In this document: positions 15,563 through 25,381 of the stretch, piece after piece
Position numbering within the stretch: position 1 is the first letter of the stretch
Layout: each line of letters starts with the position of its first letter
From: Ancylobacter radicis
GTDB taxonomy: Bacteria > Pseudomonadota > Alphaproteobacteria > Rhizobiales > Xanthobacteraceae
DNA length: 33,281 nucleotides
Assembly: GCF_018449475.1 (NCBI RefSeq)
Contig: NZ_JAHCQH010000010.1
Coordinates: 1 to 33,281 of the forward strand
Direction: 5' to 3'
Notes under the pieces: generated by a model
The model's database searches: none
The model's input: the letters and a program-made list of their open reading frames with translations, nothing else
Told to the model about the DNA's origin: nothing
Program-made: the position numbers and the translations under genes

Positions 15563-16000
15563 TCAGGCCCCGCCCGCCGGGATTTCCGCCAGAGCGAGCT
15601 CCGCGAGGAACGCCACCTTGAGGCTTGCCTGCCCGCCGAGACCGGCAATCGCCGCCCGGTCGAACCAGCGGGCCTCCAGCGCATCATCGGCCGCCACCGC
15701 CTCGCCCGCCTGCCAGCGGCAGAGCACGGCGATCATCGCGAAATGATGGGCGAGGGCACCGGTGTCGTCATGCTCGATGAAGTCCAGCACGGTGACGAGG
15801 CGCGGCTCGTCGGCGATCAGGCCGGTCTCCTCATTCAGCTCGCGCAACGCCGCCTCAAGATGGCTCTCGCCCATTTCCATCCGCCCGCCGGGAAAGCCCC
15901 ACAGCCCCTGATCGGGCGGGTTGGCGCGGCGCACCAGCAGCACCTGCCCATCCCGCACGACAAGGGCGAGCACGGCGGGAACGGGGCGGAGAGGGGACAT
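15563..16000 (-). CDS. NUDIX hydrolase
   Basis: 145 aa. The full NUDIX box is present (GGRMEMGES...RELNEETGLI, matching GX5EX7REUXEEXGU). It has the usual preceding strand and GLWGFPGG turn, and a C-terminal part (DDALEARWFD) common to ADP-ribose pyrophosphatase-like members. It hydrolyses a nucleoside diphosphate linked to another group; the substrate cannot be named. The ATG at 16000 (GGCGATCGCC-poor but purine-rich upstream) is chosen because the family domain begins right after it; the frame is open upstream but that part looks non-coding. It lies 61 bp downstream of the isonitrile-hydratase-like gene on the same strand. Confidence 0.85.
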   Translation of the reverse strand: MSPLRPVPAVLALVVRDGQVLLVRRANPPDQGLWGFPGGRMEMGESHLEAALRELNEETGLIADEPRLVTVLDFIEHDDTGALAHHFAMIAVLCRWQAGEAVAADDALEARWFDRAAIAGLGGQASLKVAFLAELALAEIPAGGA

Positions 16001-16061
16001 GGGCGATCCTGCTGTCAGCCGGCGATTCGGGGCGCATGCCGGGGCGGCATTGTCGCGGATA

Positions 16062-16748
16062 TCAGCTCGCGGGCAATGCGGCGGCGGCCCGGCGGGCCAC
16101 ATCCTCACGCCGCGTCTGGAAGGCGGCGGTTTCCTGCCTGATGCTGGTGACCAGCGCCGCCTCGCTGCTGCGCGGCGATCCCCCAATAAAGGGTGGGGCG
16201 GGATCATATTCCATGAACAGCTGCGCCCGCTTGGCACGCGCCTCGCCGAACAGTTTGGCCGCCAGCGTCAGCGCGAAGTCGATGCCGGAGGTGACCCCGC
16301 CGCCGGTGACCCGGTTGCCATCGACGACGACACGCTCATTCACCGGCTCGACGCCGAAATGCCGGAGCTGGCTGAGCGACAGCCAATGGCAGGTTGCCCG
16401 ATGTCCGGTGAGCAGACCGGCGGCGGCCAGCACGAGAGAACCCGTGCAGACCGAAGTGACATAGGTGGCGCCCTTGGCCTGTGCGCGCAGGAATTCCAGC
16501 ACCGGCGCATCGTCCATCAGCGCGATCTGGCCGGGCCCGCCAGGCACAAACAGGATGTCGGCCGGTGGGCATGCCTCCAGCGTGGTGGTCGGCAGCAGGC
16601 GCAGGCCGCTGATATCGGCCACCGGCTCAAGCGTCTTCCACGCCAGATGCAGCGTCAGTTCGGGGAAGCGCGAGAACACCTCGAACGGCCCGGTAAGGTC
16701 GAGCTGGGTCATGTCCGGGTACATCAGCATCACGACGTTCATCGGCAT
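16062..16748 (-). CDS. inhA: DJ-1/PfpI family protein, isonitrile hydratase-like
   Basis: 228 aa, the length of Pseudomonas putida isonitrile hydratase. The catalytic set of that enzyme is present at identical numbers: Asp17 (MTQLDLTGPFEVF), Cys101 and Thr102 in the nucleophile elbow SVCTGSLVLAAAG. ILFVPGGPG and GGGVTSGIDFAL are further family hallmarks. The reaction would be hydration of an isonitrile to an N-substituted formamide. Many DJ-1/PfpI proteins of this type have other or unknown roles, and some are amidase-like domains of AraC regulators, but no DNA-binding domain is present here. The ATG at 16748 has GGAG 5 nt upstream and gives the matching residue numbers. Confidence 0.8.
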   Translation of the reverse strand: MPMNVVMLMYPDMTQLDLTGPFEVFSRFPELTLHLAWKTLEPVADISGLRLLPTTTLEACPPADILFVPGGPGQIALMDDAPVLEFLRAQAKGATYVTSVCTGSLVLAAAGLLTGHRATCHWLSLSQLRHFGVEPVNERVVVDGNRVTGGGVTSGIDFALTLAAKLFGEARAKRAQLFMEYDPAPPFIGGSPRSSEAALVTSIRQETAAFQTRREDVARRAAAALPAS

Positions 16749-16797
16749 CCCCGCTCCGTTGGCTAAATAAGTCTATACATAATGAGCGCGGAAGCGC

Positions 16798-16822
16798 CAT
16801 GCCCGGCTCGGGGCCGGGCATG
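16798..16822 (-). terminator. hairpin downstream of thiC
   Basis: Perfect 10-bp stem CATGCCCGGC / GCCGGGCATG with a 5-nt loop, 14 nt past the thiC stop on the minus strand. No strong T-run follows. Confidence 0.6.
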
Positions 16823-16836
16823 GGATTTTCCTTGGC

Positions 16837-18786
<1,950 letters not shown>

Positions 18787-18811
18787 TCACAGGCGGAGCG
18801 CCATTCGGTTC

Positions 18812-18911
18812 CGATCCCTTCGCCGGCATGACCCGGATCAGGTTCGAAGGGTCATCGCGTTGCCGGGCAGAACCCGGCCGGCGCTCTCTCAGCCCCCTAG
18901 CGGGGCTCCCC
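18812..18911 (-). ncRNA. TPP (THI-box) riboswitch
   Basis: Read on the minus strand, the region contains the conserved aptamer elements in order: a GGGGAGCCCC...GGGGGCTGAGAG helix P1/P3 side with CTGAGAG, a GCCGGGTT-CTGCCCGGC stem, GACCCTTCGAACCTGATC, CCGGGTCATGCCGGCG and the closing GAAGGGA. These are the class-defining pyrimidine- and pyrophosphate-sensor sequences. It lies about 100 nt upstream of thiC on the same strand. Confidence 0.95.
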
Positions 18912-19053
18912 TTGGAACGGAGCCATGCTCGACCAAAGTCGCGGGCTCCGTCAACCCGCCCGACGCGCTTTCCCCATCGGTAGGCTGGCGCGCCGCATTT
19001 CCTGTAAACTGCGATTCGCGCGCAAACACCTTCGCCCGCGAACGGGGATGCCC

Positions 19054-20334
19054 ATGCCGAGCCTGAAATCCACGCGGCGTTCGACCATCCGTGCCGCCAC
19101 TCTTTCCGGGCCGCTGGTCGCCCTGTCGCTGCTCGCGGGCGTGACCGGTGCGGCCGCGCAGGGCGCCGCGCCGGGCGCCGCGCCGGGCGCCGTCTGCGGC
19201 AATTCCGGGGCCGGCTTCAATGAGTGGCTGGACGGCTTCAAGCGGCAGGCGGTAGCGCAGGGCGTCTCGCCGCGCACCGTGGCGGCGGCGCTCAACGGCG
19301 TGACCTATGACGCGCAGGTGGTCGGCACGGATCGCGGCCAGAAGGTGTTCGGCCAGAGTTTCTTCGAATTCTCCGACCGGATGGTCGCCAATTACCGCAT
19401 CCAGCAGGGCCGTCAGCTGCTCCAGAAAAATCAGGGCCTGTTCGACCGGATCGAGCAGCAATTCGGCGTGCCCGGCGCGGTGCTGGTCGCGTTCTGGGGG
19501 CTGGAGACCGATTTCGGCGCCTTCATGGGCGACAAGAACACCATCCGCTCGGTCGCCAGCCTCGCCTGGGACTGCCGGCGGGCGGAGATGTTCCGCACCC
19601 AGCTAATGGCGGCGCTGAAGATCATCGACCGGGGCGATCTCACCCCGCAGACCATGCGCGGGCCCTGGGCGGGCGAACTCGGCCAGTTCCAGTTCCTGCC
19701 CGACCATTATCTCAATTACGGCGTCGATTTCGACGGCGACGGCCATATCGACCTGCTGCGCTCGGCGCCCGACGCGCTGGCCTCGGCGGCCAATTACATC
19801 AAGGCGCTCGGCTGGCAGCGCGGCCAGCCCTGGCTGGAGGAGGTGCGCCTGCCCGCCAACCTGCCCTGGGATCAGGCGGACCTGTCGATCAAGCTGCCAC
19901 GCGCGCAATGGGCGCGCTTCGGCGTGGTGCGGGCCGGCGGCCAGCCGCTGCCGGCCGACAACCTGCCCGCCTCGGTGCTGCTGCCGATGGGCCGCACCGG
20001 CCCGGCCTTCCTCGTCTATCCGAACTTTGACATCTTCACCGAGTGGAACAACTCGCTGGTCTACGCCACCTCGGCGGCCTATCTCGCCGCGCGCGTGGCC
20101 GGCGCGCCGGCCTATAATCGCGGGGCGGGCAAGGCGATCCCGGTGCTGGGACAGGCGCAGGTGATGGAATTGCAGCGCCTGCTCAATGCGCGCGGCCACC
20201 ATGTCGGCCGGATCGACGGCATCACCGGCGCGGCGACGCGGCAGGCGGTGAAGGTCGAGCAGATGCGGCTCGGCCTGCCCGCCGATTCCTACCCGACGCC
20301 CGAGCTGCTGGCGGCGCTGCGCGCGGGACGGTGA
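19054..20334 (+). CDS. membrane/periplasmic lytic murein transglycosylase (MltB family) with peptidoglycan-binding domain
   Basis: 426 aa. The N-terminal signal peptide is a basic start MPSLKSTRRSTIRAA, a hydrophobic core PLVALSLLAGV, and cleavage near GAAA-Q. An Ala/Pro linker and then the SLT_2 (MltB) catalytic domain follow, at about residues 50-340. The catalytic Glu151 is in VAFWGLETDFGAF, and a GELGQFQFLP segment and the DFDGDGHIDL motif are present. The C-terminal PG_binding_1 domain is at about residues 360-420 (VMELQRLLNARGHHVGRIDG...AATRQAVK). It cleaves peptidoglycan to 1,6-anhydromuropeptides in the periplasm. No lipobox Cys is seen in the signal, so it is probably soluble. The ATG at 19054 has GGGG 6 nt upstream; an ATG at 19048 is possible. 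Confidence 0.9.
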   Translation: MPSLKSTRRSTIRAATLSGPLVALSLLAGVTGAAAQGAAPGAAPGAVCGNSGAGFNEWLDGFKRQAVAQGVSPRTVAAALNGVTYDAQVVGTDRGQKVFGQSFFEFSDRMVANYRIQQGRQLLQKNQGLFDRIEQQFGVPGAVLVAFWGLETDFGAFMGDKNTIRSVASLAWDCRRAEMFRTQLMAALKIIDRGDLTPQTMRGPWAGELGQFQFLPDHYLNYGVDFDGDGHIDLLRSAPDALASAANYIKALGWQRGQPWLEEVRLPANLPWDQADLSIKLPRAQWARFGVVRAGGQPLPADNLPASVLLPMGRTGPAFLVYPNFDIFTEWNNSLVYATSAAYLAARVAGAPAYNRGAGKAIPVLGQAQVMELQRLLNARGHHVGRIDGITGAATRQAVKVEQMRLGLPADSYPTPELLAALRAGR

Positions 20335-20369
20335 GCTTTTGGCCGCAGCGCCGTCATGGAACGCAGACC

Positions 20370-20398
20370 GTCATCCCCGGGACAAGCCCGGGGATGAC
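20370..20398. repeat. palindromic repeat / terminator after the transglycosylase gene
   Basis: GTCATCCCCGGG-ACAAG-CCCGGGGATGAC, a perfect 12-bp stem, followed by a further ATGACGGTC at 20412-20420. It shares the GTCATCCCCGGG end with the repeats at 10578-10845. It sits between convergent genes and may terminate both. Confidence 0.8.
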
Positions 20399-20447
20399 CT
20401 TGTTCCGAGAGATGACGGTCCGACGGAACGGTTGAGCGCCCCAAGCC

Positions 20448-21335
20448 TCACAGCACGGGGATGCCCTGCTGCTTGGCCTTCTCGTCCGGTTCGACATGGA
20501 TGTTGACCAGCACGTCCGCGACCTCGGCCTCCAGCGCGTCCTCGATGCGGTCGCAGATGGCGTGCGCCTCGCAGACCGGCATGTCACCGGGCACCACGAG
20601 GTGGAAATCGACGAAGATCATGCGGCCGGCCTGCCGGGTGCGCAGGTCATGCGCCTCGAGGGCGCCGGTCGCCTGCGCGGCGATCACCTGGCGGATCTTG
20701 GTCAGGGTCTCGCCCGGCACGGCCTGATCCATCAGCCCGCCGACGCTCTCCTTCAGCACCTTCCAGCCCGACCAGAGAATGTTCAGCGCCACCAGCCCGG
20801 CGAGCACCAGATCGAGCCGCTCCCAGCCGCTCAGCGCGGCGACGACGACGCCGATCAGCACGCCGGCGGAGGAGATGACATCGGTGAGCAGATGCTGGCC
20901 GTCGGCGATCAGCGCCGGCGAGCGGGCGCGTCGGCCGGTGCGCAGCAGCACGGCGCACCAGATGGCGTTGATGACGCCGGCCGCCGCGTTCACCGCAAGG
21001 CCCATCGGCGCGGCGTCGAAGGCGTGCGGTTCGAGCCAGCCGAGATAGACCTCGCGGAAGATCGAGATCGCCGCCACCACGATCAGCACGCCGACGATGA
21101 CGGCGGAGAAATACTCGGCCTTGGCATAGCCATAGGGATGGGCGGCATCCGCCGGCTTGGCGCTGACGCCGAGCGCCACCAGCGCGGCGATCGAGGTGGC
21201 GACGTTGACGATGCTTTCCAGCGCGTCCGAATAGAGCGCGACGCTGCCCGTCAAAAGGAAGGCGGCGTATTTCAGGGCCAGCACGAGAATGCTGATCCCG
21301 ACATTGAACATCGCTATCCGCGAGGAATGTGCCAT
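20448..21335 (-). CDS. cation diffusion facilitator (CDF) family metal transporter
   Basis: 295 aa with about six membrane spans followed by a cytoplasmic ferredoxin-like domain (VDFHLVVPGDMPVCEAHAICDRIEDALE...VNIHVEPDE). The family motif HPYGYAKAEYFSA is after span 2, and span 5 has the HxxxD metal site (DGQHLLTDVISS, His148/Asp152). The matching span-2 site reads E-SIV-N (YSDALESIVN, Glu40/Asn44) where FieF has Asp45/Asp49, so metal preference may differ from Zn/Fe exporters. It would export a divalent metal in exchange for protons. The ATG at 21335 is the only sensible start. The gene is convergent with the transglycosylase gene. Confidence 0.88.
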   Translation of the reverse strand: MAHSSRIAMFNVGISILVLALKYAAFLLTGSVALYSDALESIVNVATSIAALVALGVSAKPADAAHPYGYAKAEYFSAVIVGVLIVVAAISIFREVYLGWLEPHAFDAAPMGLAVNAAAGVINAIWCAVLLRTGRRARSPALIADGQHLLTDVISSAGVLIGVVVAALSGWERLDLVLAGLVALNILWSGWKVLKESVGGLMDQAVPGETLTKIRQVIAAQATGALEAHDLRTRQAGRMIFVDFHLVVPGDMPVCEAHAICDRIEDALEAEVADVLVNIHVEPDEKAKQQGIPVL

Positions 21336-21474
21336 GCGCCGCTGGTCCCTGCTGGGTCTGCCCGGCGCCGGGCGCCCTTGGCGATGCGCTTAGTCCCCTA
21401 GGGGCGAAAAATCAACAGTGCCAATGGTTTGCAAGTCGTTCGCAGAAGCGGTTGCAGCGGCGGTGCCGTGGCCC

Positions 21475-22398
21475 TCAGGCGTTGGCCGGGCGCGGCATGA
21501 TGGCGCCGCGATGGCGGATCACGCGGCCCGCCAGGGCATGGCCGGCTTCCGCCGCCGCCACCGGCGTCGCACCGTTGAGGCGGGCGGCGAGATAGGCGGC
21601 GTTGAAACTGTCGCCGGCGGCCGTGGTATCCACAGGATCGACCGGGGCGGGGATCGGGACGAAATGCGAGGACCCGCCGGCGAACACCAGCGCGCCCTCC
21701 GCGCCGTTCTTCACCACGACCTCCGGCACGCCGAAGGTGGCGAGGCGCTCGGCGGTGGCGGCGGGCGAGCCGTCGCCCCACAGCATCACCTCATCCTCGA
21801 AGGTCGGCAGGGCGATGGAGCTGCGCTTCAGCGCCTGGGCATAGACGGCGCGGGCGCGGGCAATGTCGCCGCCCCAGGCGCGCGGGCGGAAATTGGTGTC
21901 GAAGACGATGCGGGTGCCGCGCTCCCTGGCAAATTCCAGCGTCGCCAGCAGCCGGCCGAGGCCGTTATTGGAATAGAGCGAGAGGGTGATGCCCGAGAGA
22001 TAGATGACATTCGCCTCGATCAGCGCCTCGGCCACCGTTTCCCAGCCCGGCAGCTCGAACAGGTCGCGCGCGGGTGAGTTGTCGCGCCAATAGGTGAAGG
22101 TGCGCTCGCCGCGCGCATCGGTGTCGATGACGTAGAGGCCGACGGTGCGGCCGGGCACGCGCATCATCAGCCGGGTGGAGATGTTCTCCGCCTCGGCGGC
22201 GGCGCGGATCGCCTCCGAATAGGCCTCGTCCCCCAGAGCGGTGGCATAGCCGGTCGATATGCCGGCGCGGGCGAGATAGACCGCCGTGTTGAAGGTGTCC
22301 CCGCCATAGGCGGCTGCGAAGCGGCCATCCGCGCCACGCGCGAATTCGGCCATCACCTCGCCGATGGAAATGACCTGCGGCGAACCAGTCTGGGCCAT
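21475..22398 (-). CDS. kdgK: 2-dehydro-3-deoxygluconokinase (PfkB family sugar kinase)
   Basis: 307 aa. PfkB-family carbohydrate kinase: the N-terminal GGDTFNTAVYLARAG (family signature 1), and the C-terminal DTTAAGDSFNAAYL (residues 257-270) with catalytic Asp263 and its anion hole. SIGEVMAEF, the YWRDNSPAR segment and FDTNFRPRAW are typical of KDG kinases, which make KDPG from 2-keto-3-deoxygluconate for the Entner-Doudoroff route. The exact sugar is inferred from these segments. It lies 109 bp downstream of an SDR gene on the same strand, so the two may form a sugar-acid utilisation pair. Confidence 0.86.
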   Translation of the reverse strand: MAQTGSPQVISIGEVMAEFARGADGRFAAAYGGDTFNTAVYLARAGISTGYATALGDEAYSEAIRAAAEAENISTRLMMRVPGRTVGLYVIDTDARGERTFTYWRDNSPARDLFELPGWETVAEALIEANVIYLSGITLSLYSNNGLGRLLATLEFARERGTRIVFDTNFRPRAWGGDIARARAVYAQALKRSSIALPTFEDEVMLWGDGSPAATAERLATFGVPEVVVKNGAEGALVFAGGSSHFVPIPAPVDPVDTTAAGDSFNAAYLAARLNGATPVAAAEAGHALAGRVIRHRGAIMPRPANA

Positions 22399-22507
22399 GG
22401 CGCCCTCCCCGATGCTTGTGCGATTCGCCGCGCAGGGTCACCTCAATCGGTTGCAAGGGCAAGGTCGGGCTCCGGCGCGGTGGCGCCGGAACCCGAAGGG
22501 CGGGGTG

Positions 22508-23269
22508 TCAGAACTGCACGCCGCGGGTCAGCGCGCCGTCGATGACGAGATTGGTGCCATAGACGAAACCTGCCGCCGGGCTGGCGAGGAAGACCACGCC
22601 ATTGGCGATTTCCTGCGGCGTGGCCATGCGCCCGGTCGGGTTCAGCGCCAGCGCCTCGGCATAGAGGGTGGGGTTGCCGTTCTCGATCATCTCCCACACG
22701 CCGCCCTTGAAATAGGTGTTGCCGGGGGAGACCGTGTTGGCGCGGATTTTCTTCGGCGCGAGCTGGTAGGCGAGGCCCTGCGTGTAGTGGATCAGCGCGG
22801 CCTTGAAGGTGCCATAGGGGCCGGCGGCGAAGTCGATCTCGCGGCCGGAGACCGAGGAAATGGCGACGATCGAGGCGGCCGTGCTCTTTTCCAGCCAGGG
22901 CAGGGCGGCGTTGACGAGGCGCACCGTGCCCATGAGGTCGGTGTCGAAGCCCTTCTTCCAGCTTTCCTCGTCATTGCCGATGGCAAGGGCACTGACATTG
23001 GCGATGACGATGTCGAGCCCGCCGAGCTTTTCCGCCGCCGCCACGGTGAAGGCGGCGAGACCGGCCGCGTCGGACACGTCGACGCCGGCGCCATAGGTGG
23101 CGACGCCCTTTTCGGCGAGGCGGGCGGCGGTCGCTTCCGCCTCCGCTGCGTTGCGGCTGCACAGCGCGACCGCGCAGCCTTCGCTGGCCAGCGTCTCGGC
23201 AATGGCAAGGCCGATGCCTTTGGTGCCGCCGGTCACGACGGCGCGCAGGCCCTTCAGTCCGAGGTCCAT
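22508..23269 (-). CDS. short-chain dehydrogenase/reductase
   Basis: 253 aa classical SDR. The NAD(P)-binding motif is TGGTKGIG (residues 13-20). The catalytic triad is Ser139 region (ISSVSG) with Tyr152-x3-Lys156 (PYGTFKAAL). The C-terminal IDGALTRG is typical. The usual NNAG is IANVS here. The substrate is unknown; the position just upstream of kdgK suggests a sugar or sugar-acid oxidoreductase (inference). The ATG at 23269 has an AGGAGA-type ribosome binding site (GTTTTAGGAGAAGATC before ATG). Confidence 0.88.
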   Translation of the reverse strand: MDLGLKGLRAVVTGGTKGIGLAIAETLASEGCAVALCSRNAAEAEATAARLAEKGVATYGAGVDVSDAAGLAAFTVAAAEKLGGLDIVIANVSALAIGNDEESWKKGFDTDLMGTVRLVNAALPWLEKSTAASIVAISSVSGREIDFAAGPYGTFKAALIHYTQGLAYQLAPKKIRANTVSPGNTYFKGGVWEMIENGNPTLYAEALALNPTGRMATPQEIANGVVFLASPAAGFVYGTNLVIDGALTRGVQF

Positions 23270-23414
23270 GATCTTCTCCTAAAACCCTCTGCCCTCGCGC
23301 GGCACAGAAGAGTGCCCGGCCACGGGATAGTGTCCGGCGCGGTGGCGCGCCCATGCAAAAGACGTGCAGGCGGGTCGTCAAGGGCGCGGGCAGGGCAGGC
23401 GAGGCGCCTTCCCC

Positions 23415-24023
23415 TCACGGCTGCGTGGGCGGAATCCCGATGATGCGCACGGGCCCGGCGGGAGGCGCGGCGTCCGCCGGCGGCTCGGGGGCGGGCGGCG
23501 CCATGATGGAGGGCACGGCGGCGGCGGGAGTGGGCGGCGCCGGTTCGGGCGGCGTGGCGGTGACGGGCGCGGGCGGCGGCACGAAGGCGGGCAGGCCGTA
23601 GCGCGTTTCCAGATTGGCGGCGCGTATATCGTTGAGCGTGGCGAGGCAGGTGAGGCGCTGCTCGATCACGCCGATGCCGCCCAGCCGGCCGCCAATGGTC
23701 TTCTCGCCGGCCGCGCCTTCATAGGGGGCGATGCTCTGGCACTCGAAATTGCGCCAGTGAACGAATCGCTCCTGCGATTCAGTGAACAGGTTGGTCCAGC
23801 GGGCGCGCTGCGCGGGCTGGAGATCCTGACGGGCGGCGATGGCGGCGCGGGTGCGGTCGATCGCGGCGGTGAGGCGCGCCTCGCTGCGATTTTGCACGCC
23901 GCTCAGGCAGTCGAGATAGGCGCGGGGCGGGCCCTCACCGCGCGTGCAGGCGGTGGGCTCGGCCTCCTGCGCGCGCGCCGGCAGGGCGGCGAGAGCGGCG
24001 AGGATGAGGAGCGCGCCCCTCAT
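23415..24023 (-). CDS. secreted LprI-like (DUF1311) protein with Pro/Ala-rich tail
   Basis: 202 aa. The signal peptide MRGALLILAALAALPARAQ is followed by a Cys-containing helical domain at about residues 24-140: C...LDC, then ARWTNLFTESQERFVHWRNFEC, GGRLGGIGVIEQRLTCL and RAANLETRYG. This is the pattern of the LprI / DUF1311 family, some of which inhibit lysozyme. The last 60 residues are Pro/Ala-rich and low-complexity. The ATG at 24023 overlaps the stop of the upstream aminotransferase gene as ATGA, so the two are probably translationally coupled. The frame is open further upstream, but that part is antisense-like sequence inside the aminotransferase gene. The function in this organism is unknown. 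Confidence 0.75.
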   Translation of the reverse strand: MRGALLILAALAALPARAQEAEPTACTRGEGPPRAYLDCLSGVQNRSEARLTAAIDRTRAAIAARQDLQPAQRARWTNLFTESQERFVHWRNFECQSIAPYEGAAGEKTIGGRLGGIGVIEQRLTCLATLNDIRAANLETRYGLPAFVPPPAPVTATPPEPAPPTPAAAVPSIMAPPAPEPPADAAPPAGPVRIIGIPPTQP

Positions 24024-25225
24024 GCCGCGCGGGCTTTCGCCAGGAACTGGCCCATCCGGTCCAGCGCGCGGGCGATGTTCTCTGCCGAATTGGCGTAGGA
24101 CAGGCGGATGTAACCCTCGCCATGGACACCGAAATCCGGTCCGCCAATGGTGGCGACGCCCGCCTCGTCGAGCAGGGCGGCGGCCAGCTTCTTGGCGGAG
24201 GACCAGCCCGTGCCGGAGACGTTCGGGAAGGCGTAGAAGGCGCCCTTGGGCGTGGCGCAGGAGATGCCGGGCAGGGCATTCAGCCCTTCCACCACCAGGT
24301 GGCGGCGGCGGTCGAACTCGGCCAGCATGGCGCTGACGCAATCCTGCGGGCCGGTGAGCGCGGCGAGCGCGGCGAACTGGGCGGGGGCGTTGACGCAGGA
24401 CCAGGCGTTGACGGCGAGCTTGCGCATGGGCTCGAACAGCCCTTCCGGCCAATAGGACCAGCCGAGCCGCCAGCCGGTCATGGCATAGGTCTTGGACCAG
24501 CCATTGAGCAGGATCAAACGGTTACGGATCTGCGGATAGGCGAGCAGGGTGGTGTGCGCCTGCCCGTCGAACAGGAACTGGTCGTAGATCTCATCCGACA
24601 GGATGGCGACATGGGGGTGCTGTTCCAGCCCCGCCACCAGCCTGTCGATCTCCGCTTTCGGGGTGACGCCGCCGGTCGGGTTGGCGGGGGAGTTGAGGAT
24701 GATGAGGCGCGTAGTCGGGGTAATCAGACCGAGCGTTTCCTCCGCCGAGAAGGCGAAACCGTTCGCCTCGCGGATCGGCACCGGCACGGGGGTGGCGCCG
24801 GTGAATTCGATCATCGAGCGGTAGATCGGAAAGCCGGGGTCGGGATAGAGGATCTGCGCGCCCGGCTCGCCCAGCATGAGGATGGCGGCGAACATCGTCA
24901 CCTTGCCGCCCGGCACGATGACGACGCGGCCGGGGTCGATCTCCTCGTTGAAGCGGCGATGAATGTCGGCGGCGACCGCCTCGCGCAGCGGGGCGATGCC
25001 GGTGGAGGGGGTGTAGCCGTGATGGCCGTCGCGCAGCGCCTGCACCGCCGCCTCGACGATGTGGCCGGGCGTGGCGAAATCCGGCTGGCCGATGCCGAGA
25101 TTGATGATGTCGCGCCCCTGTGCCGCCAGCGCGTTGGCGCGGGCGAGCACGGCGAAGGCGTTTTCCTCGCCGATGCGCGAAAAAGCGGCGACGGCGTGGG
25201 GGGTGAGGCGTTCAGCGGGCGTCAT
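24020..25225 (-). CDS. class I/II PLP-dependent aminotransferase (AspC-like, group I)
   Basis: 401 aa. A fold-type I aminotransferase of the aspartate aminotransferase subgroup common in alphaproteobacteria. PLP Schiff-base Lys245 (NGWSKTYAMTGWRLGW), Asn182 (NSPANPTGG), Asp211/Tyr214 (SDEIYDQF) and Arg253 are conserved. The N-terminal GIGQPDFATP binds the substrate carboxylate. It transfers an amino group between an amino acid and a 2-oxo acid; the specific pair is not readable, and alanine/glyoxylate-type activity is possible but unsupported. The ATG at 25225 is used; CAGAGGACGAGG upstream is a plausible ribosome binding site. Its stop overlaps the start of the next gene (ATGA). Confidence 0.9.
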   Translation of the reverse strand: MTPAERLTPHAVAAFSRIGEENAFAVLARANALAAQGRDIINLGIGQPDFATPGHIVEAAVQALRDGHHGYTPSTGIAPLREAVAADIHRRFNEEIDPGRVVIVPGGKVTMFAAILMLGEPGAQILYPDPGFPIYRSMIEFTGATPVPVPIREANGFAFSAEETLGLITPTTRLIILNSPANPTGGVTPKAEIDRLVAGLEQHPHVAILSDEIYDQFLFDGQAHTTLLAYPQIRNRLILLNGWSKTYAMTGWRLGWSYWPEGLFEPMRKLAVNAWSCVNAPAQFAALAALTGPQDCVSAMLAEFDRRRHLVVEGLNALPGISCATPKGAFYAFPNVSGTGWSSAKKLAAALLDEAGVATIGGPDFGVHGEGYIRLSYANSAENIARALDRMGQFLAKARAA

Positions 25226-25381
25226 CCTCGTCCTCTGCTACTTTTGTCGAAGCCGGCGCGCTGCCGCGAAGGCAGAAAATCGCTTGTGGTTTTTGCCAAG
25301 CTGTCACACGGACTGGGGGCACGTTCAAGTGTTGCGCGCCCTTGCCACCGGGCAGGCCACGCGCGGGGGAAGGGACGATTC

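Noticed and set aside
12244..15687. Long minus-strand open frames opposite the two transporter genes
   Set aside because: The plus-strand frames encode 12-span MFS proteins with substrate residues; the minus frames are charged low-complexity shadows.
24024..24452. Upstream extension of the LprI-like gene
   Set aside because: It lies inside the aminotransferase gene in another frame; the signal peptide begins at the ATG at 24023.
24122..25381. Upstream extension that would make the tandem GNAT protein 806 aa
   Set aside because: This part is antisense to the aminotransferase gene and low-complexity. A good ribosome binding site and the real N-terminus are at 25382.
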